A stretch of DNA of 64,000 nt from Actinophytocola sp049647105 (GTDB taxonomy: Bacteria; Actinomycetota; Actinomycetes; Mycobacteriales; Pseudonocardiaceae): NCBI RefSeq assembly GCF_049647105.1, contig NZ_JBARWZ010000100.1:20594-84593 (forward strand), read 5' to 3'. Of the stretch, positions 52,037-61,564 are shown piece by piece. The position numbers and the translations under genes are program-made. The notes under the pieces were generated by a model that was not told the origin of the DNA, did not search any database, and was given only the letters and a program-made list of their open reading frames with translations. Numbering within the stretch: position 1 is the stretch's first letter; each line of letters begins with the position of its first letter.

Positions 52037-53260
52037 TTGCTCACATGGCTCTTTGGGGTCGTGCTGTTCGCACTCGGGATCTGCGCGTCGGTGGCGCTGC
52101 ACGAGGCCGGGCACATGTGGGCCGCCAAGGCCTTCGGCATGAAGGTGCGGCGGTACTTCATCGGCTTCGGACCGAAGATCTGGTCCTTCCGGCGCGGCGA
52201 GACCGAGTACGGCCTGAAGGCGATCCCGGCAGGCGGCTTCTGCGACATCGCCGGGATGACCGCACTCGACGAGGTCACCCCGGAAGAGGCGCCGCGTGCG
52301 ATGTGGCGCTACCCGACGTGGAAGCGCTTCGTCGTGATGGTCGCCGGGTCCGTGACGCACTTCATCCTCGGCTTCATCATCCTGTACCTCCTGGCCGTGT
52401 CCATGGGCCTGCCGAACGTGGCGGGCACCCCGGTCATCAGCGGCACCGACTGCGCAGCGGCCACCCAGGACCCGAAGACGTTCGACTACGCGGAGTGCGG
52501 CCCCGGCGACCCGGCCCCCGCGCGTGACGCCGGGCTGCGCGAGGGCGACGAGATCGTCAGCATCGACGGCAAGGCCACCCCGACCTGGACGGACGTGGTC
52601 GCGCGGGTGCAGAAGCTGTCCGGCGAACACGACTTCGTGGTCGTCCGCGACGGCGTCGAGCGCACGATCACCATCGACATCCCGACCGTGAAGCGCGTCG
52701 CGCCGGACTCGACCGTCGGCGCCGACGACAACAAGCTCGTCGAGGTCGGTGCGATCGGCGTCACCAGCACCCCGATCTACCACTACACGGCGGCCTCGGC
52801 GGTCGGCGGCTCGGTCGAGTTCACCGGCGAGATGTTCGTCCGCGTGTGGCAGGGCCTGCTGGCGTTCCCGGAGAAGATCCCGAAGGTCATCGAGGCCATC
52901 GGCGGCGGCGAGCGTGACCCCGACACCCCGGTCAGCGTCGTCGGCGCCAGCATCATCGGCGGCGACGCGGTCGAGGCGGGCGTGTGGGAGCTGTTCCTGC
53001 TGCTCCTGGCCACGCTGAACTTCTTCGTCGGCGTGTTCAACCTGCTCCCGCTGCTGCCGCTGGACGGCGGTCACATCGCGGTGCTGTTCTACGAGCGGAT
53101 CCGCGACTGGCTGCGCAAACTCCGTGGCAAGCCGGCGGGCGGACCGGTCGACTACACCAAGTTGTCGGCGGTGACGATGGTGTTCATCGTCATCGGCGGC
53201 GCCGTCATGTTGCTGACCATCACAGCGGACATCGTGAACCCGATTCGAATAGGCCAGTAG
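52037..53260 (+). CDS. rip: Site-2 intramembrane zinc protease (RseP/Rip type)
   Basis: An M50 membrane protease of 407 residues that cleaves anti-sigma factors within the membrane (Rip1 in mycobacteria). HEAGH is in the first helix, the LLPLLPLDGGH motif (LDG) in a late helix, and a single PDZ domain (AGLREGDEIVSIDG) lies between. The start is a TTG at 52037, 6 bases after the dxr stop. The order dxr-rip-ispG is conserved in actinobacteria. Confidence 0.94.
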   Translation: MLTWLFGVVLFALGICASVALHEAGHMWAAKAFGMKVRRYFIGFGPKIWSFRRGETEYGLKAIPAGGFCDIAGMTALDEVTPEEAPRAMWRYPTWKRFVVMVAGSVTHFILGFIILYLLAVSMGLPNVAGTPVISGTDCAAATQDPKTFDYAECGPGDPAPARDAGLREGDEIVSIDGKATPTWTDVVARVQKLSGEHDFVVVRDGVERTITIDIPTVKRVAPDSTVGADDNKLVEVGAIGVTSTPIYHYTAASAVGGSVEFTGEMFVRVWQGLLAFPEKIPKVIEAIGGGERDPDTPVSVVGASIIGGDAVEAGVWELFLLLLATLNFFVGVFNLLPLLPLDGGHIAVLFYERIRDWLRKLRGKPAGGPVDYTKLSAVTMVFIVIGGAVMLLTITADIVNPIRIGQ

Positions 53261-53269
53261 GCTGAACCC

Positions 53270-54427
53270 ATGACCGAAGGCATCATGCTGGGCATGCCGG
53301 CCACCCCGCCGCCGGTACTGGCGGAACGGCGTAAGACTCGGCAGTTGATGGTCGGCAAGGTCGGCGTCGGCAGTGAGTTCCCGGTTTCCGTGCAGTCGAT
53401 GACCACGACCCTGACCGCGGACGTGAACGCGACGTTGCAGCAGATCGCGGAGCTGACCGCGGCGGGCTGTGACATCGTGCGGGTGGCGTGCCCGTCGCAG
53501 GACGACGCGGACGCGCTGCCCGCGATCGCCGCGAAGTCGCAGATCCCGGTCATCGCCGACATCCACTTCCAGCCGAGGTACGTGTTCGCGGCGATCGAGG
53601 CAGGCTGCGCCGCGGTGCGGGTGAACCCGGGCAACATCAAGAAGTTCGACGACAAGGTTCGTGAGATCGCGGCCGCCGCTCGTGACCACGGGACGCCGAT
53701 CCGGATCGGGGTCAACGCCGGTTCGCTGGACCCACGGCTGCTCAAGAAGTACGGCAAGGCGACTCCGGAGGCGCTGGCGGAGTCGGCGTTGTGGGAGGCG
53801 TCGCTGTTCGCCGAGCACGACTTCCACGACCTGAAGATCTCGGTGAAGCACAACGACCCGGTGGTCATGGTGCGTGCGTACGAGATCCTGGCCGAGCAGT
53901 GCGACTACCCGCTGCACCTCGGCGTGACCGAGGCCGGCCCGGCGTTCCAGGGCACGATCAAGTCGGCGGTGGCGTTCGGTGCGCTGCTGCGGCAGGGGAT
54001 CGGTGACACGATCCGGGTGTCGCTGTCCGCGCCGCCTGTCGAGGAGGTCAAGGTCGGCGCGCAGATCCTGCAGTCGCTGAACCTGCGGCCGCGCAAGCTG
54101 GAGATCGTGTCGTGCCCGTCCTGCGGGCGGGCGCAGGTGGATGTGTACAAGCTGGCCGACGAGGTCACCGCGGGCCTGGAGGGCATGGAGGTGCCGCTGC
54201 GGGTCGCCGTGATGGGGTGCGTGGTGAACGGGCCCGGGGAGGCTCGTGAGGCCGATCTCGGTGTCGCGTCCGGCAATGGCAAGGGGCAGATCTTCGTGAA
54301 GGGGCAGGTCATCAAGACCGTGCCCGAGCACCAGATCGTGGAGACCCTCATCGAGGAAGCCATGCGCATCGCCGAGGAGGCAGGGGAGACCGAGGAAACG
54401 GGCGCCCCGACGGTCACCGTCTCCTGA
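53270..54427 (+). CDS. ispG: 4-hydroxy-3-methylbut-2-enyl diphosphate synthase (GcpE)
   Basis: An iron-sulfur enzyme of the MEP pathway, 385 residues. The TIM barrel shows SVQSMTTTLTADV and VIADIHFQPRY, and the cluster cysteines lie in SCPSCGRAQVDV and VMGCVVNGPGEAREAD. ATG 53270 follows TAGGCT (53258-53263) by 6 bases; that -10 box contains the rip stop codon, so ispG probably has its own leaderless transcript in addition to read-through. Confidence 0.96.
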   Translation: MTEGIMLGMPATPPPVLAERRKTRQLMVGKVGVGSEFPVSVQSMTTTLTADVNATLQQIAELTAAGCDIVRVACPSQDDADALPAIAAKSQIPVIADIHFQPRYVFAAIEAGCAAVRVNPGNIKKFDDKVREIAAAARDHGTPIRIGVNAGSLDPRLLKKYGKATPEALAESALWEASLFAEHDFHDLKISVKHNDPVVMVRAYEILAEQCDYPLHLGVTEAGPAFQGTIKSAVAFGALLRQGIGDTIRVSLSAPPVEEVKVGAQILQSLNLRPRKLEIVSCPSCGRAQVDVYKLADEVTAGLEGMEVPLRVAVMGCVVNGPGEAREADLGVASGNGKGQIFVKGQVIKTVPEHQIVETLIEEAMRIAEEAGETEETGAPTVTVS

Positions 54428-54453
54428 ACCGCTGCCGTGGGCGGTATGTCCGA

Positions 54454-55020
54454 TCAGTCGCGCTGTGCCTCGTACCGCAGGAGGACCGCACCGCTCGGGA
54501 AGGTGCGGTTCTCCACCAGCCGCAGCGGGATCCGGTTCGGCAGCGCGGGGAAGTACGGCGTGCCGCCGCCTACGGCGGTCGGTGACAACGCGATCCGGTA
54601 CTCGTCCACCAGGCCAGCCCGCACGAGCGGCGCGGCGAGGGTCGCGCCGCCCACCTCCAGCACCCCGTCGGTCTCCGCCTTCAGCCTGGTCACGACCTCG
54701 ACGACGGCACCGCGTTCCAGGCGGGAGTTCCAGTCGACCGACGCCAGGCTCTGCGAGAACACGACCTTGGGCATGTCGCGCCAGATGCGGGCGAAGTCGG
54801 TGATCAGCGGGGTGGCGTCCGGGTCCTCGTCGGCGGTCGGCCAGTACGCGGACATCAGTTCGTAGAGGCGGCGGCCGTAGCACGACAGTGCGATCTCCCT
54901 GGCCGCGTCGTTCCAGTACTGGTGCAGTTCTTCGTCCGGGGCGGACCAGTCGATGTCGCCCCGCGCGTCGGCGGTGTAGCCATCCACCGATACACCCATG
55001 CCATACGTGAGTTTGCCCAT
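54454..55020 (-). CDS. Dihydrofolate reductase / RibD C-terminal family protein
   Basis: A 188-residue protein of the RibD-C/DHFR-like superfamily (MGKLTYGMGVSVDGYTADA, then LEVGGATLAAPLVRAGLVDE and PTAVGGGTPYF). Members reduce pterin-like or deazaflavin-related substrates, but most are uncharacterised. The frame upstream of ATG 55020 is longer, but this start matches the family. It converges with ispG and is divergent from the GNAT gene. Confidence 0.88.
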   Translation of the reverse strand: MGKLTYGMGVSVDGYTADARGDIDWSAPDEELHQYWNDAAREIALSCYGRRLYELMSAYWPTADEDPDATPLITDFARIWRDMPKVVFSQSLASVDWNSRLERGAVVEVVTRLKAETDGVLEVGGATLAAPLVRAGLVDEYRIALSPTAVGGGTPYFPALPNRIPLRLVENRTFPSGAVLLRYEAQRD

Positions 55021-55112
55021 GGTGGTCAGACTGCCCCCGCGCGCGAAACTCATCGCGGCGCCACACCGCCCTCGACTGTCTTGGCGGTCGTTCATCTGGC
55101 ACGCTGGTACCT

Positions 55113-55967
55113 GTGTTGCGGCTTGCAGGTGCACGGCAGTTGGACGAGCGAGATCGGCTGGCCGTGCGCGCGATGCTCATGGCGGATCCGGTCGCGTCCT
55201 GCATGGTTGCGTCCCGAATCGAGAACCTCGGCATGGATTCGTGGCGGCTGGGCGGTGAGCTGTGGGGCTGCGAGCCACGCGGGTTCCGCGGTGGCCGCCT
55301 CGACTCGCTGTGCTTCGCGGGCTCGAACCTGATCCCCTTGCAGGGCAACCGGTCGGCGCTGCGTGCGTTCGCCGACCGGGCGATGCGCAGGCGGCGCATG
55401 TGCTCGTCGGTCGTCGGCCCGGCCGAACAGGTCATGGGGCTGTGGCAGGAGCTGGAACTGGACTGGGGCCCGGCCCGCGAGGTGCGGGACGACCAGCCGC
55501 TGATGTCGACCGGCAAGGTGTCGGCCATCCCGCCGGACCCGCTGGTGCGGCCCGTCCGCCCCGACGAGCTGGATCGCTACCTGCCCGCCGCGATCGACAT
55601 GTTCATCGAGGAGGTCGGCGTGGACCCCCGCGCCGGTGACGGCGGCGCTGGCTACCGCGCCAGGGTCGCCGAGCTGATCGGCGCCGGCCGGGCGTTCGCC
55701 CGGTTCGAGGGCGGCGACGTGGTGTTCAAGGCGGAGATCGGCGCGCTGTCGTCGGCGGTCGGGCAGATCCAGGGCGTGTGGGTGCGCCCGGACCGGCGCG
55801 GCCACGGCCTCGGCTCGACCGGCACGGCGGCCGTCGTGGACCGGCTCGTGCGCGGGCTCGGGCGCACCGCCAGCCTCTACGTGAACGCCTACAACGTGGC
55901 CGCGCAGTCGGCGTACAAACGGATCGGCTTCACCAGGGTGGGCCAGTACGCCACCGTCCTGTTCTGA
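55113..55967 (+). CDS. GNAT acetyltransferase with DUF4081
   Basis: 284 residues. The first half is DUF4081 (LMADPVASCMVASRIENLG), the second a GNAT domain with the acetyl-CoA loop VRPDRRGHGLGSTGTAAV and the late strand VNAYNVAAQSAYKRIGF. Substrate unknown. The gene conservatively sits between ispG and the PBP lipoprotein in actinobacteria. The start is GTG 55113. Confidence 0.88.
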   Translation: MLRLAGARQLDERDRLAVRAMLMADPVASCMVASRIENLGMDSWRLGGELWGCEPRGFRGGRLDSLCFAGSNLIPLQGNRSALRAFADRAMRRRRMCSSVVGPAEQVMGLWQELELDWGPAREVRDDQPLMSTGKVSAIPPDPLVRPVRPDELDRYLPAAIDMFIEEVGVDPRAGDGGAGYRARVAELIGAGRAFARFEGGDVVFKAEIGALSSAVGQIQGVWVRPDRRGHGLGSTGTAAVVDRLVRGLGRTASLYVNAYNVAAQSAYKRIGFTRVGQYATVLF

Positions 55968-55988
55968 TCTTCCGGCATACTCGCCGAC

Positions 55989-57773
55989 GTGCGCGTCACC
56001 CGTCTAGCGGCCGTTCTCGTCCTCGTCACCCCGCTCATCGGTTGTGCCATGTCGGGTCCGGAGCCCGCCGACACCGCGAACGCCTTCCTCGACGCGTTCG
56101 CCAAGGGCGACCTCGCCGCGGCGGCCATGGAGACCGACTCGCCGGACTCCGCGAAGGACCAGATGGCCTCGGTGCGCGAGGCCCTTGAGCCCAAGACGGT
56201 GAGGACGAAGGTCGAGGAGGTCAACCGGGCCGACGGCGCCTCGACCGCGAACGTCTCCTACTCGGTCACCTGGGACCTCGGCGGCGGCAGGACGTGGACC
56301 TACGACAGCCACCTCGAGCTGCGTGAGTCGGACGAGAAGTGGCAGGTCCACTGGAGCCCGACGGTCATCCACCCCAAGCTCGCGCAGCAGCAGGCGATCG
56401 CCATGCAGGGGCAGCAGCCGGAGCTGGCGCCGATGCTGGACCGCGACGGCATCCTCGTGCTCGCACCCAGCCGGGTGGTCTCCGTGCTGCTGGAGAAGGA
56501 GAAGGCCGGGAACGTGGCGGCCGTCGCCGGTGCGCTCGCGACGGCGCTGACCGGATTCGACGCGACGATCACGCAGGCGTCGATCCTCGATGGCGTGAAC
56601 AAGACACCCGCCGGGCAGCCCTACCAGGTGGTCGCACTGCGACAGACCGACTACGACCTGGTGAAGCCCGCCATCTACGACCTGCCCGGCGTGCGGTTCA
56701 CGTCCGCGCCTCGGCTGCTCCCGAACGACAAGGCGTTCGCGCCGACGCTGCTGCCCGGCATCCGCGAGGTCGTCGAGGCCGACCTGACCGGCAAGGCGGG
56801 CTGGCGGGTGATCACCACCGACCCGACCGGCGCGGAGGCCGAGGAGCTGCACGCGAAGGCGGCCGAGCCTGCGAAGGCGGCCACCACCACGCTGAGCGTC
56901 GGGATGCAGAACGCGGCGCAGGCGGCGGTGAACGCGGAGCCGACGGCGTCGATGATCGTCGCGATGCAGCCCTCGACGGGGGAGGTGCTGGCGGTCGCAC
57001 AGAACGCGCCCGCCGACAAGCAGGGCCCGATCGCCCTGATGGGCCGCTACCCGCCGGGCTCGACGTTCAAGATCGCCACGGCGGCCGCGGCGCTGGCCGG
57101 GGGCAAGGTCACCGGCGCGACCCCGGTCGCCTGCCCGCCGACGATCACCATCGATGGCCGGGAGATCCCGAACTCCGGCAGGTTCGACAAGGGCACTGTC
57201 CCGTTGTCGAGTGCGTTCGCGTTCTCGTGCAACACGACGTTCGCGCAGCTCGCGACGCAGATGGGCCCGTCGGAGCTGACCGAGACCGCCAGGCGGTTCG
57301 GCCTTGGTGTGGACTTCGTCATGCCCGGCGCGACCACGGTGACCGGCTCGGTGCCACCGGCGTCGAACGTGGTGGAGCGCGCGGAGGACGGGTTCGGGCA
57401 GGGCAAGGTGGTGGCGAGCCCGTTCGGGATGGCGCTGCTGGCGTCGACGGTCGCGACCGGGACGATGCCGACGCCGACGCTGCTGCGCGGCGCCACGACG
57501 GAGGCGGACACGCAGGTCGAGCCGGTGTCACCGCAGGTACTGGACGGGGTGCGGGGGATGATGCGGGAGATGGTCCGGATCACCCCCGCGCTGGCGGCGT
57601 TCCCCGGCCTGGCAGGCAAGACCGGCACGGCCCAGTTCGGCGACGGGACGCACTCGCACGGCTGGTTCGTCGGGTACCGCGGCGATCTGGCGTTCGCGGT
57701 GCTGCTCACGGGCGCGGAGGTGTCGAGCAAGGCGGTGGCAGCCGCGGCCCGGTTCCTGTCGGGCCTGTCTTAG
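55989..57773 (+). CDS. Penicillin-binding lipoprotein with NTF2-like N-terminal domain
   Basis: A class B PBP-like transpeptidase of 594 residues. A lipobox (TPLIGCAMS) makes it a lipoprotein. Residues about 25-140 resemble the MecA N-terminal NTF2-like domain. The transpeptidase domain has all three motifs: STFK in PPGSTFKIATA, SCN in FAFSCNTTFA, and KTGTAQ. It cross-links peptidoglycan outside the membrane, and MecA-like members often have low beta-lactam affinity. GTG 55989 is 7 bases after CATACT, a -10-like box. Confidence 0.93.
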   Translation: MRVTRLAAVLVLVTPLIGCAMSGPEPADTANAFLDAFAKGDLAAAAMETDSPDSAKDQMASVREALEPKTVRTKVEEVNRADGASTANVSYSVTWDLGGGRTWTYDSHLELRESDEKWQVHWSPTVIHPKLAQQQAIAMQGQQPELAPMLDRDGILVLAPSRVVSVLLEKEKAGNVAAVAGALATALTGFDATITQASILDGVNKTPAGQPYQVVALRQTDYDLVKPAIYDLPGVRFTSAPRLLPNDKAFAPTLLPGIREVVEADLTGKAGWRVITTDPTGAEAEELHAKAAEPAKAATTTLSVGMQNAAQAAVNAEPTASMIVAMQPSTGEVLAVAQNAPADKQGPIALMGRYPPGSTFKIATAAAALAGGKVTGATPVACPPTITIDGREIPNSGRFDKGTVPLSSAFAFSCNTTFAQLATQMGPSELTETARRFGLGVDFVMPGATTVTGSVPPASNVVERAEDGFGQGKVVASPFGMALLASTVATGTMPTPTLLRGATTEADTQVEPVSPQVLDGVRGMMREMVRITPALAAFPGLAGKTGTAQFGDGTHSHGWFVGYRGDLAFAVLLTGAEVSSKAVAAAARFLSGLS

Positions 57774-57782
57774 GGTGGGTGC

Positions 57783-58640
57783 ATGCCCGTTCGCGCGCCA
57801 CTGAAGCCCGGTGTCCAGTCACCGCGTCGCCAGGTCCCGTCGTCCATCCCGCGGCCGGAGTACGTCGACAAGCCGGCGCCCGCGCGGAACACCGACCCGT
57901 GGGTGCAGACCGACGAGACGATCGAGGCCATGCGGGTCGCTGGCCGGATCGCGGCGCAGGCCCTGCAGGAGGGCGGCAAGGCCGTCAAGCCCGGCGCGAT
58001 GACCGACGACATCGACGCGGTGGTGCACGAGTTCCTGCTCGACCACCACGCGTACCCGTCGACGCTGGGTTACCGCCACTTCCCGAAGTCGTGCTGCACG
58101 TCGCTCAACGAGGTGATCTGCCACGGCATCCCGGACACCACCCGCGTCGAGGACGGCGACATCGTCAACATCGACGTGACGGCGTTCATCGGCGGCGTGC
58201 ACGGCGACACCAACGCGACCTTCCTCGCCGGTGACGTCGACGAGGAGGCGCGCCTGCTGGTGGAGCGCACCCACGAGGCGACCATGCGGGCGATCAAGGC
58301 GGTCAAACCAGGGCGCGCGCTGAACGTGATCGGCCGCGTGATCGAGGCGTACGCCAAGCGGTTCGACTACGGGGTGGTCAGGGACTTCACCGGCCACGGC
58401 ATCGCCAGGTCCTTCCACAGCGGCCTGGTGATCCTGCACTACGAGGAGCCGAAGGTCGACACGGTCATCGAGAAGGGCATGACCTTCACCATCGAGCCGA
58501 TGATCACCCTGGGCGGCATCGACTACGACATCTGGTCCGACGGCTGGACCGTCACCACGAAGGACAAGAGCTGGACCGCCCAGTTCGAGCACACGCTGGT
58601 GGTCACCGACGACGGCGCGGAGATCCTGACCCAGCCCTGA
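57783..58640 (+). CDS. map: Methionine aminopeptidase type I
   Basis: Removes the initiator Met. It is 285 residues with all metal ligands visible: IDVTAFIGGVHGDTN (two Asp), GHGIARSFHSG (His), TIEPM and QFEHTLV (two Glu), and the substrate-side ICHGIPD. The N-terminal 40 residues (PLKPGVQSPRRQVPSSIP) form the proline-rich extension typical of the actinobacterial MetAP1c form. ATG 57783 is preceded at 6 bases by TAGGGT (57771-57776), a leaderless arrangement. Confidence 0.96.
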   Translation: MPVRAPLKPGVQSPRRQVPSSIPRPEYVDKPAPARNTDPWVQTDETIEAMRVAGRIAAQALQEGGKAVKPGAMTDDIDAVVHEFLLDHHAYPSTLGYRHFPKSCCTSLNEVICHGIPDTTRVEDGDIVNIDVTAFIGGVHGDTNATFLAGDVDEEARLLVERTHEATMRAIKAVKPGRALNVIGRVIEAYAKRFDYGVVRDFTGHGIARSFHSGLVILHYEEPKVDTVIEKGMTFTIEPMITLGGIDYDIWSDGWTVTTKDKSWTAQFEHTLVVTDDGAEILTQP

Positions 58641-58664
58641 CCCCGCGTGGGCGGACTCGCGGGG

Positions 58665-59366
58665 TTACAGCAGGTCGGTCAGTACTTCGAGGATGGCGTG
58701 CGCCACCGGGCCGGGGTCGGTCGCGGGCGCGAGGTGGTGCGTCCCCAGACGGCGGACCGGCCAGCCCTGTGCCTCCGCCTTCTCGACCTCCGCGTCGTAC
58801 GCCGCCGACAACAGCACGTAGCCCGCGGGTCCATCCCACTCGACCTCCGGACGCTCCTCCTTGAGGAACGCGATCGGCACCTCGGGCGCCTCGTCGGCGA
58901 TCTCGGCCCGCAACGAGGGATCCGAGACCAGCTCCTCCAGCGGATCCGGCTGGAACCACCGCTGCCACCTGGGCAGCTGCCCCTCCCGCGACATGGCCCG
59001 CAGCTCCGTGTACATCGACGCGGGCACCGTCTCCCGCCACGAACGCCCGGGCGTCGGCAGCCCCGCGTCCACGAACACCAGCCCCGCCACGCCCTCCTCC
59101 AGCGAGTCCGCGAACGCGGGCAGCAGTGGCCCGGCCCCGCTGTGCCCGATCAGCACGACCGGTCCGTCGAGCAGCTCCTCGCTCATGGCGTCGGCGAACG
59201 CGCCCAGCAGCATCTGGTGCACCGGCGGCGCCACCACGGACGGACGCAGGTCCAGCAGTACCGCCGGGTGACCCAGCGACGCGAGCGCGTCGGCCAGCGG
59301 ACGTAGGCTCGCCGGGCCGAGGAACGGGCTGTGCACCAGGACTGCGGTGACCGGGGTGGCGGGCAT
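58665..59366 (-). CDS. Alpha/beta hydrolase fold protein
   Basis: 233 residues with the nucleophile elbow GHSGAG, an acidic residue in FVDAGLPTPG and a late histidine in GTHHLAPATDP. No signal peptide. Substrate unknown. ATG 59366 (MPATPVTAVLVHSPFLGP) fits the first beta-strand of the fold. Confidence 0.82.
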   Translation of the reverse strand: MPATPVTAVLVHSPFLGPASLRPLADALASLGHPAVLLDLRPSVVAPPVHQMLLGAFADAMSEELLDGPVVLIGHSGAGPLLPAFADSLEEGVAGLVFVDAGLPTPGRSWRETVPASMYTELRAMSREGQLPRWQRWFQPDPLEELVSDPSLRAEIADEAPEVPIAFLKEERPEVEWDGPAGYVLLSAAYDAEVEKAEAQGWPVRRLGTHHLAPATDPGPVAHAILEVLTDLL

Positions 59367-59481
59367 GCCGCGATGATGGCAGGTGCGCGGAAGGATGGGC
59401 ATGCGGGGAGCACTGCTGGTCGCCGGATCTACCGGTGGCTCGTCCGGCAGGGGGTGCGGCCCGACAGACCATTGAGGACAG

Positions 59482-60864
59482 TCAGAGGGCATCCGAGGTA
59501 GTGTCCAGTGGCAGGTTCAGCAGTGCGTTCTCCACCAGCTCCGGCATCGCCGGGTGGATCCAGTACTGGCCACGGGCCATGGTGTGGGCGTCCAGGCCGA
59601 AGCTCATCGCCTGGATCAGTGGCTGGATCACCGTCGCCGCCTGCGGGCCGATGATGTGCGCGCCCAGTAGCTGACCGGAGGCCGGGTCGGCGATCAGCTT
59701 CGCGAACCCGGTGGTGTCCTCCATCGCCCAGCCGTACGCGATGCCCGCGTAGTCCTGCTTCGCGGTGACGTACCTCAGGCCCTTCGCACGGGCCTCCTCC
59801 TCGGTGATCCCCACCGACGCCACCGGCGGCGAGGTGAACACCGCGTGCGGCACGAAACGGTGGTCGGCCTCGATCGGCGCCGCCGGGTTCAGCAGGTTGT
59901 GCCGCACGACGCGGGCCTCGTGGTTCGCGACGTGCTTCAGCTCCCACGGCGAGCTGATGTCGCCGAGTGCCCACACGCCGGCCGCGGTCGTGCGCTGGAA
60001 CTCGTCCACCACCACGTGCCCAGACGGTGCCACCTCGATGCCCGCGGCCGGCAGGTTCAGCAGGTCCGAGTTGGGGGTCCGGCCGATCGCGACCAGCACG
60101 ACGTCGGTCGACACCGAGTCGCCGTCCAGGTCGAGCCGGATGCCGTCCGCGTCGCGCGACGCGCGCAGCACCTTCCGGTTCAGCCGGACATCCCACTTCT
60201 TCGCGGCCATTTCCGTGAACCGGGCACTGATGTCGTTGTCCTCGTGCCGAAGCAGCGCACCCGACCGGGCGATGACGGTCACCTCGACGCCGAACGACGA
60301 GAACACGTGCGCGAACTCCGCGGACACGAACCCGCTGCCGATGATCGTCAGGCGTCGCGGCAGCTTTTCGAGCCGCATGACCGTGTCGCTGGTGTGGTAG
60401 CCGATGTCGTCCAGGCCCGGCACGTCCGGCAGCACCGCCCGGGTGCCCGCGGCGAGCACGATCCGGTCCGCGGTGACGGTCTCGCCGTCCACGTCCAGCG
60501 TGCGCGGGCCGGTGAACCGCGCCGTGCCCTCGTAGAGGGTCACGTTCCTGTTGTCCGGGTGGTTGGCCCGGTAGTCCCGGCCACCCGAGGCGATCGGGTC
60601 GATCCGGCCGAAGATCCGGTCCCGGATGTCGGCCCAGCGGACGCCGTCGAGCGTGGCGTCGACGCCGAGCCGTCCCGCGGCGGCCGGCATGGCGGCCAGG
60701 TCCGCAGGGTGCACGAACATCTTGGTCGGGATGCAGCCCACGTTGAGGCAGGTGCCGCCGAACACACCCTTCTCGATGATCGCGACGCGCTGGTCGGCGA
60801 ACCGATCGTCGAGGATGGAGTTGCCGGAGCCGGTGCCGATGATGACCAGGTCGAAGTTCGTCAC
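59482..60864 (-). CDS. mtr: Mycothione reductase
   Basis: A FAD/NADPH disulfide reductase that keeps mycothiol, the actinobacterial thiol, reduced. It is about 460 residues with FAD site VIIGTGSGNS, redox pair GGTCLNVGCIPTKM, NADPH loop IIGSGFVSAEFA, and the C-terminal HPAMPELVENAL with the catalytic histidine. Family members begin near MTxFDLVIIG, which fits GTG 60864; TTG 60876 is a longer alternative. Its presence supports an actinobacterial host. Confidence 0.93.
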   Translation of the reverse strand: MTNFDLVIIGTGSGNSILDDRFADQRVAIIEKGVFGGTCLNVGCIPTKMFVHPADLAAMPAAAGRLGVDATLDGVRWADIRDRIFGRIDPIASGGRDYRANHPDNRNVTLYEGTARFTGPRTLDVDGETVTADRIVLAAGTRAVLPDVPGLDDIGYHTSDTVMRLEKLPRRLTIIGSGFVSAEFAHVFSSFGVEVTVIARSGALLRHEDNDISARFTEMAAKKWDVRLNRKVLRASRDADGIRLDLDGDSVSTDVVLVAIGRTPNSDLLNLPAAGIEVAPSGHVVVDEFQRTTAAGVWALGDISSPWELKHVANHEARVVRHNLLNPAAPIEADHRFVPHAVFTSPPVASVGITEEEARAKGLRYVTAKQDYAGIAYGWAMEDTTGFAKLIADPASGQLLGAHIIGPQAATVIQPLIQAMSFGLDAHTMARGQYWIHPAMPELVENALLNLPLDTTSDAL

Positions 60865-60912
60865 ATGGTCATTCAACCCGCACCGGTCCCGGCGGATTCC
60901 ATGAAGGTCGGG

Positions 60913-61449
60913 TCAGTGCTGGTAGGTGGGGGTGACGATGGCTCGCGCCAGCGTGTGGAACGCCAGGTTGAAGCTCACGACCGCGGCGGAGGCGTTCTCG
61001 TCGACGTCCAGTTTCTCCACATCGACCGCGTGCACCACGAAGTAGTACCGGTGCGGCATGTCGCCCTGGGGCGGCGCGGAACCGCCGTAGTCGCGGGAGG
61101 AGAAGTCGTTGCGCACGTGGAACGCGTCGCCGGGCAGGCTCGCGTCGTCGGCGCCAGCGCCAGGGGCCAGCTCGGTGGTGGCGGCGGGGATGTTCACCGC
61201 GATCCAGTGCCAGAAACCGCCGGGCACCGGCGCGTCCGGGTCGAAGCACGTCACCACGTAGCTCTTCGTGCCGTCCGGCGCGCCCTCCCACGACAGCCGG
61301 GGCGAGGTGTTCTGCCCACCCGCGCTGTCGTGCACTGCGCTCGTCGGCAACTGCTGACCGTCGGTCACGTCCGTGGACGTCACCGTGAACGAACCGGTCG
61401 CGGGCAGCAGCGAGTACGGGTCCGGAGCGGTGGGACGCTCGAGGCTCAT
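60913..61449 (-). CDS. YbhB/YbcL family PEBP-like protein
   Basis: A 178-residue phosphatidylethanolamine-binding-like protein with the conserved SPRLSWEGAP, CFDPDAPVPGGFWHW and PHRYYFVVHAVD segments. Bacterial members are ligand-binding proteins of unclear role; no signal peptide is seen, so it is cytoplasmic. ATG 61449. Confidence 0.9.
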   Translation of the reverse strand: MSLERPTAPDPYSLLPATGSFTVTSTDVTDGQQLPTSAVHDSAGGQNTSPRLSWEGAPDGTKSYVVTCFDPDAPVPGGFWHWIAVNIPAATTELAPGAGADDASLPGDAFHVRNDFSSRDYGGSAPPQGDMPHRYYFVVHAVDVEKLDVDENASAAVVSFNLAFHTLARAIVTPTYQH

Positions 61450-61564
61450 CGGTTCTCCGTTCGATGATCACGTCGGGGGCGCGTCCACCCTAGCCCCGCG
61501 CGAACCGACTCGCTGCTCACGTCGTGAGGCCTATGGTGGCGGCAGTACTGAGGGGAGACGCAAG

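Noticed and set aside
50621..55528. 1635-residue open frame on the minus strand across dxr, rip, ispG and following genes
   Set aside because: It is an antisense shadow of high-GC genes; its residues are Arg/His/Val-rich and no family is recognisable, while the plus-strand genes are all known enzymes.
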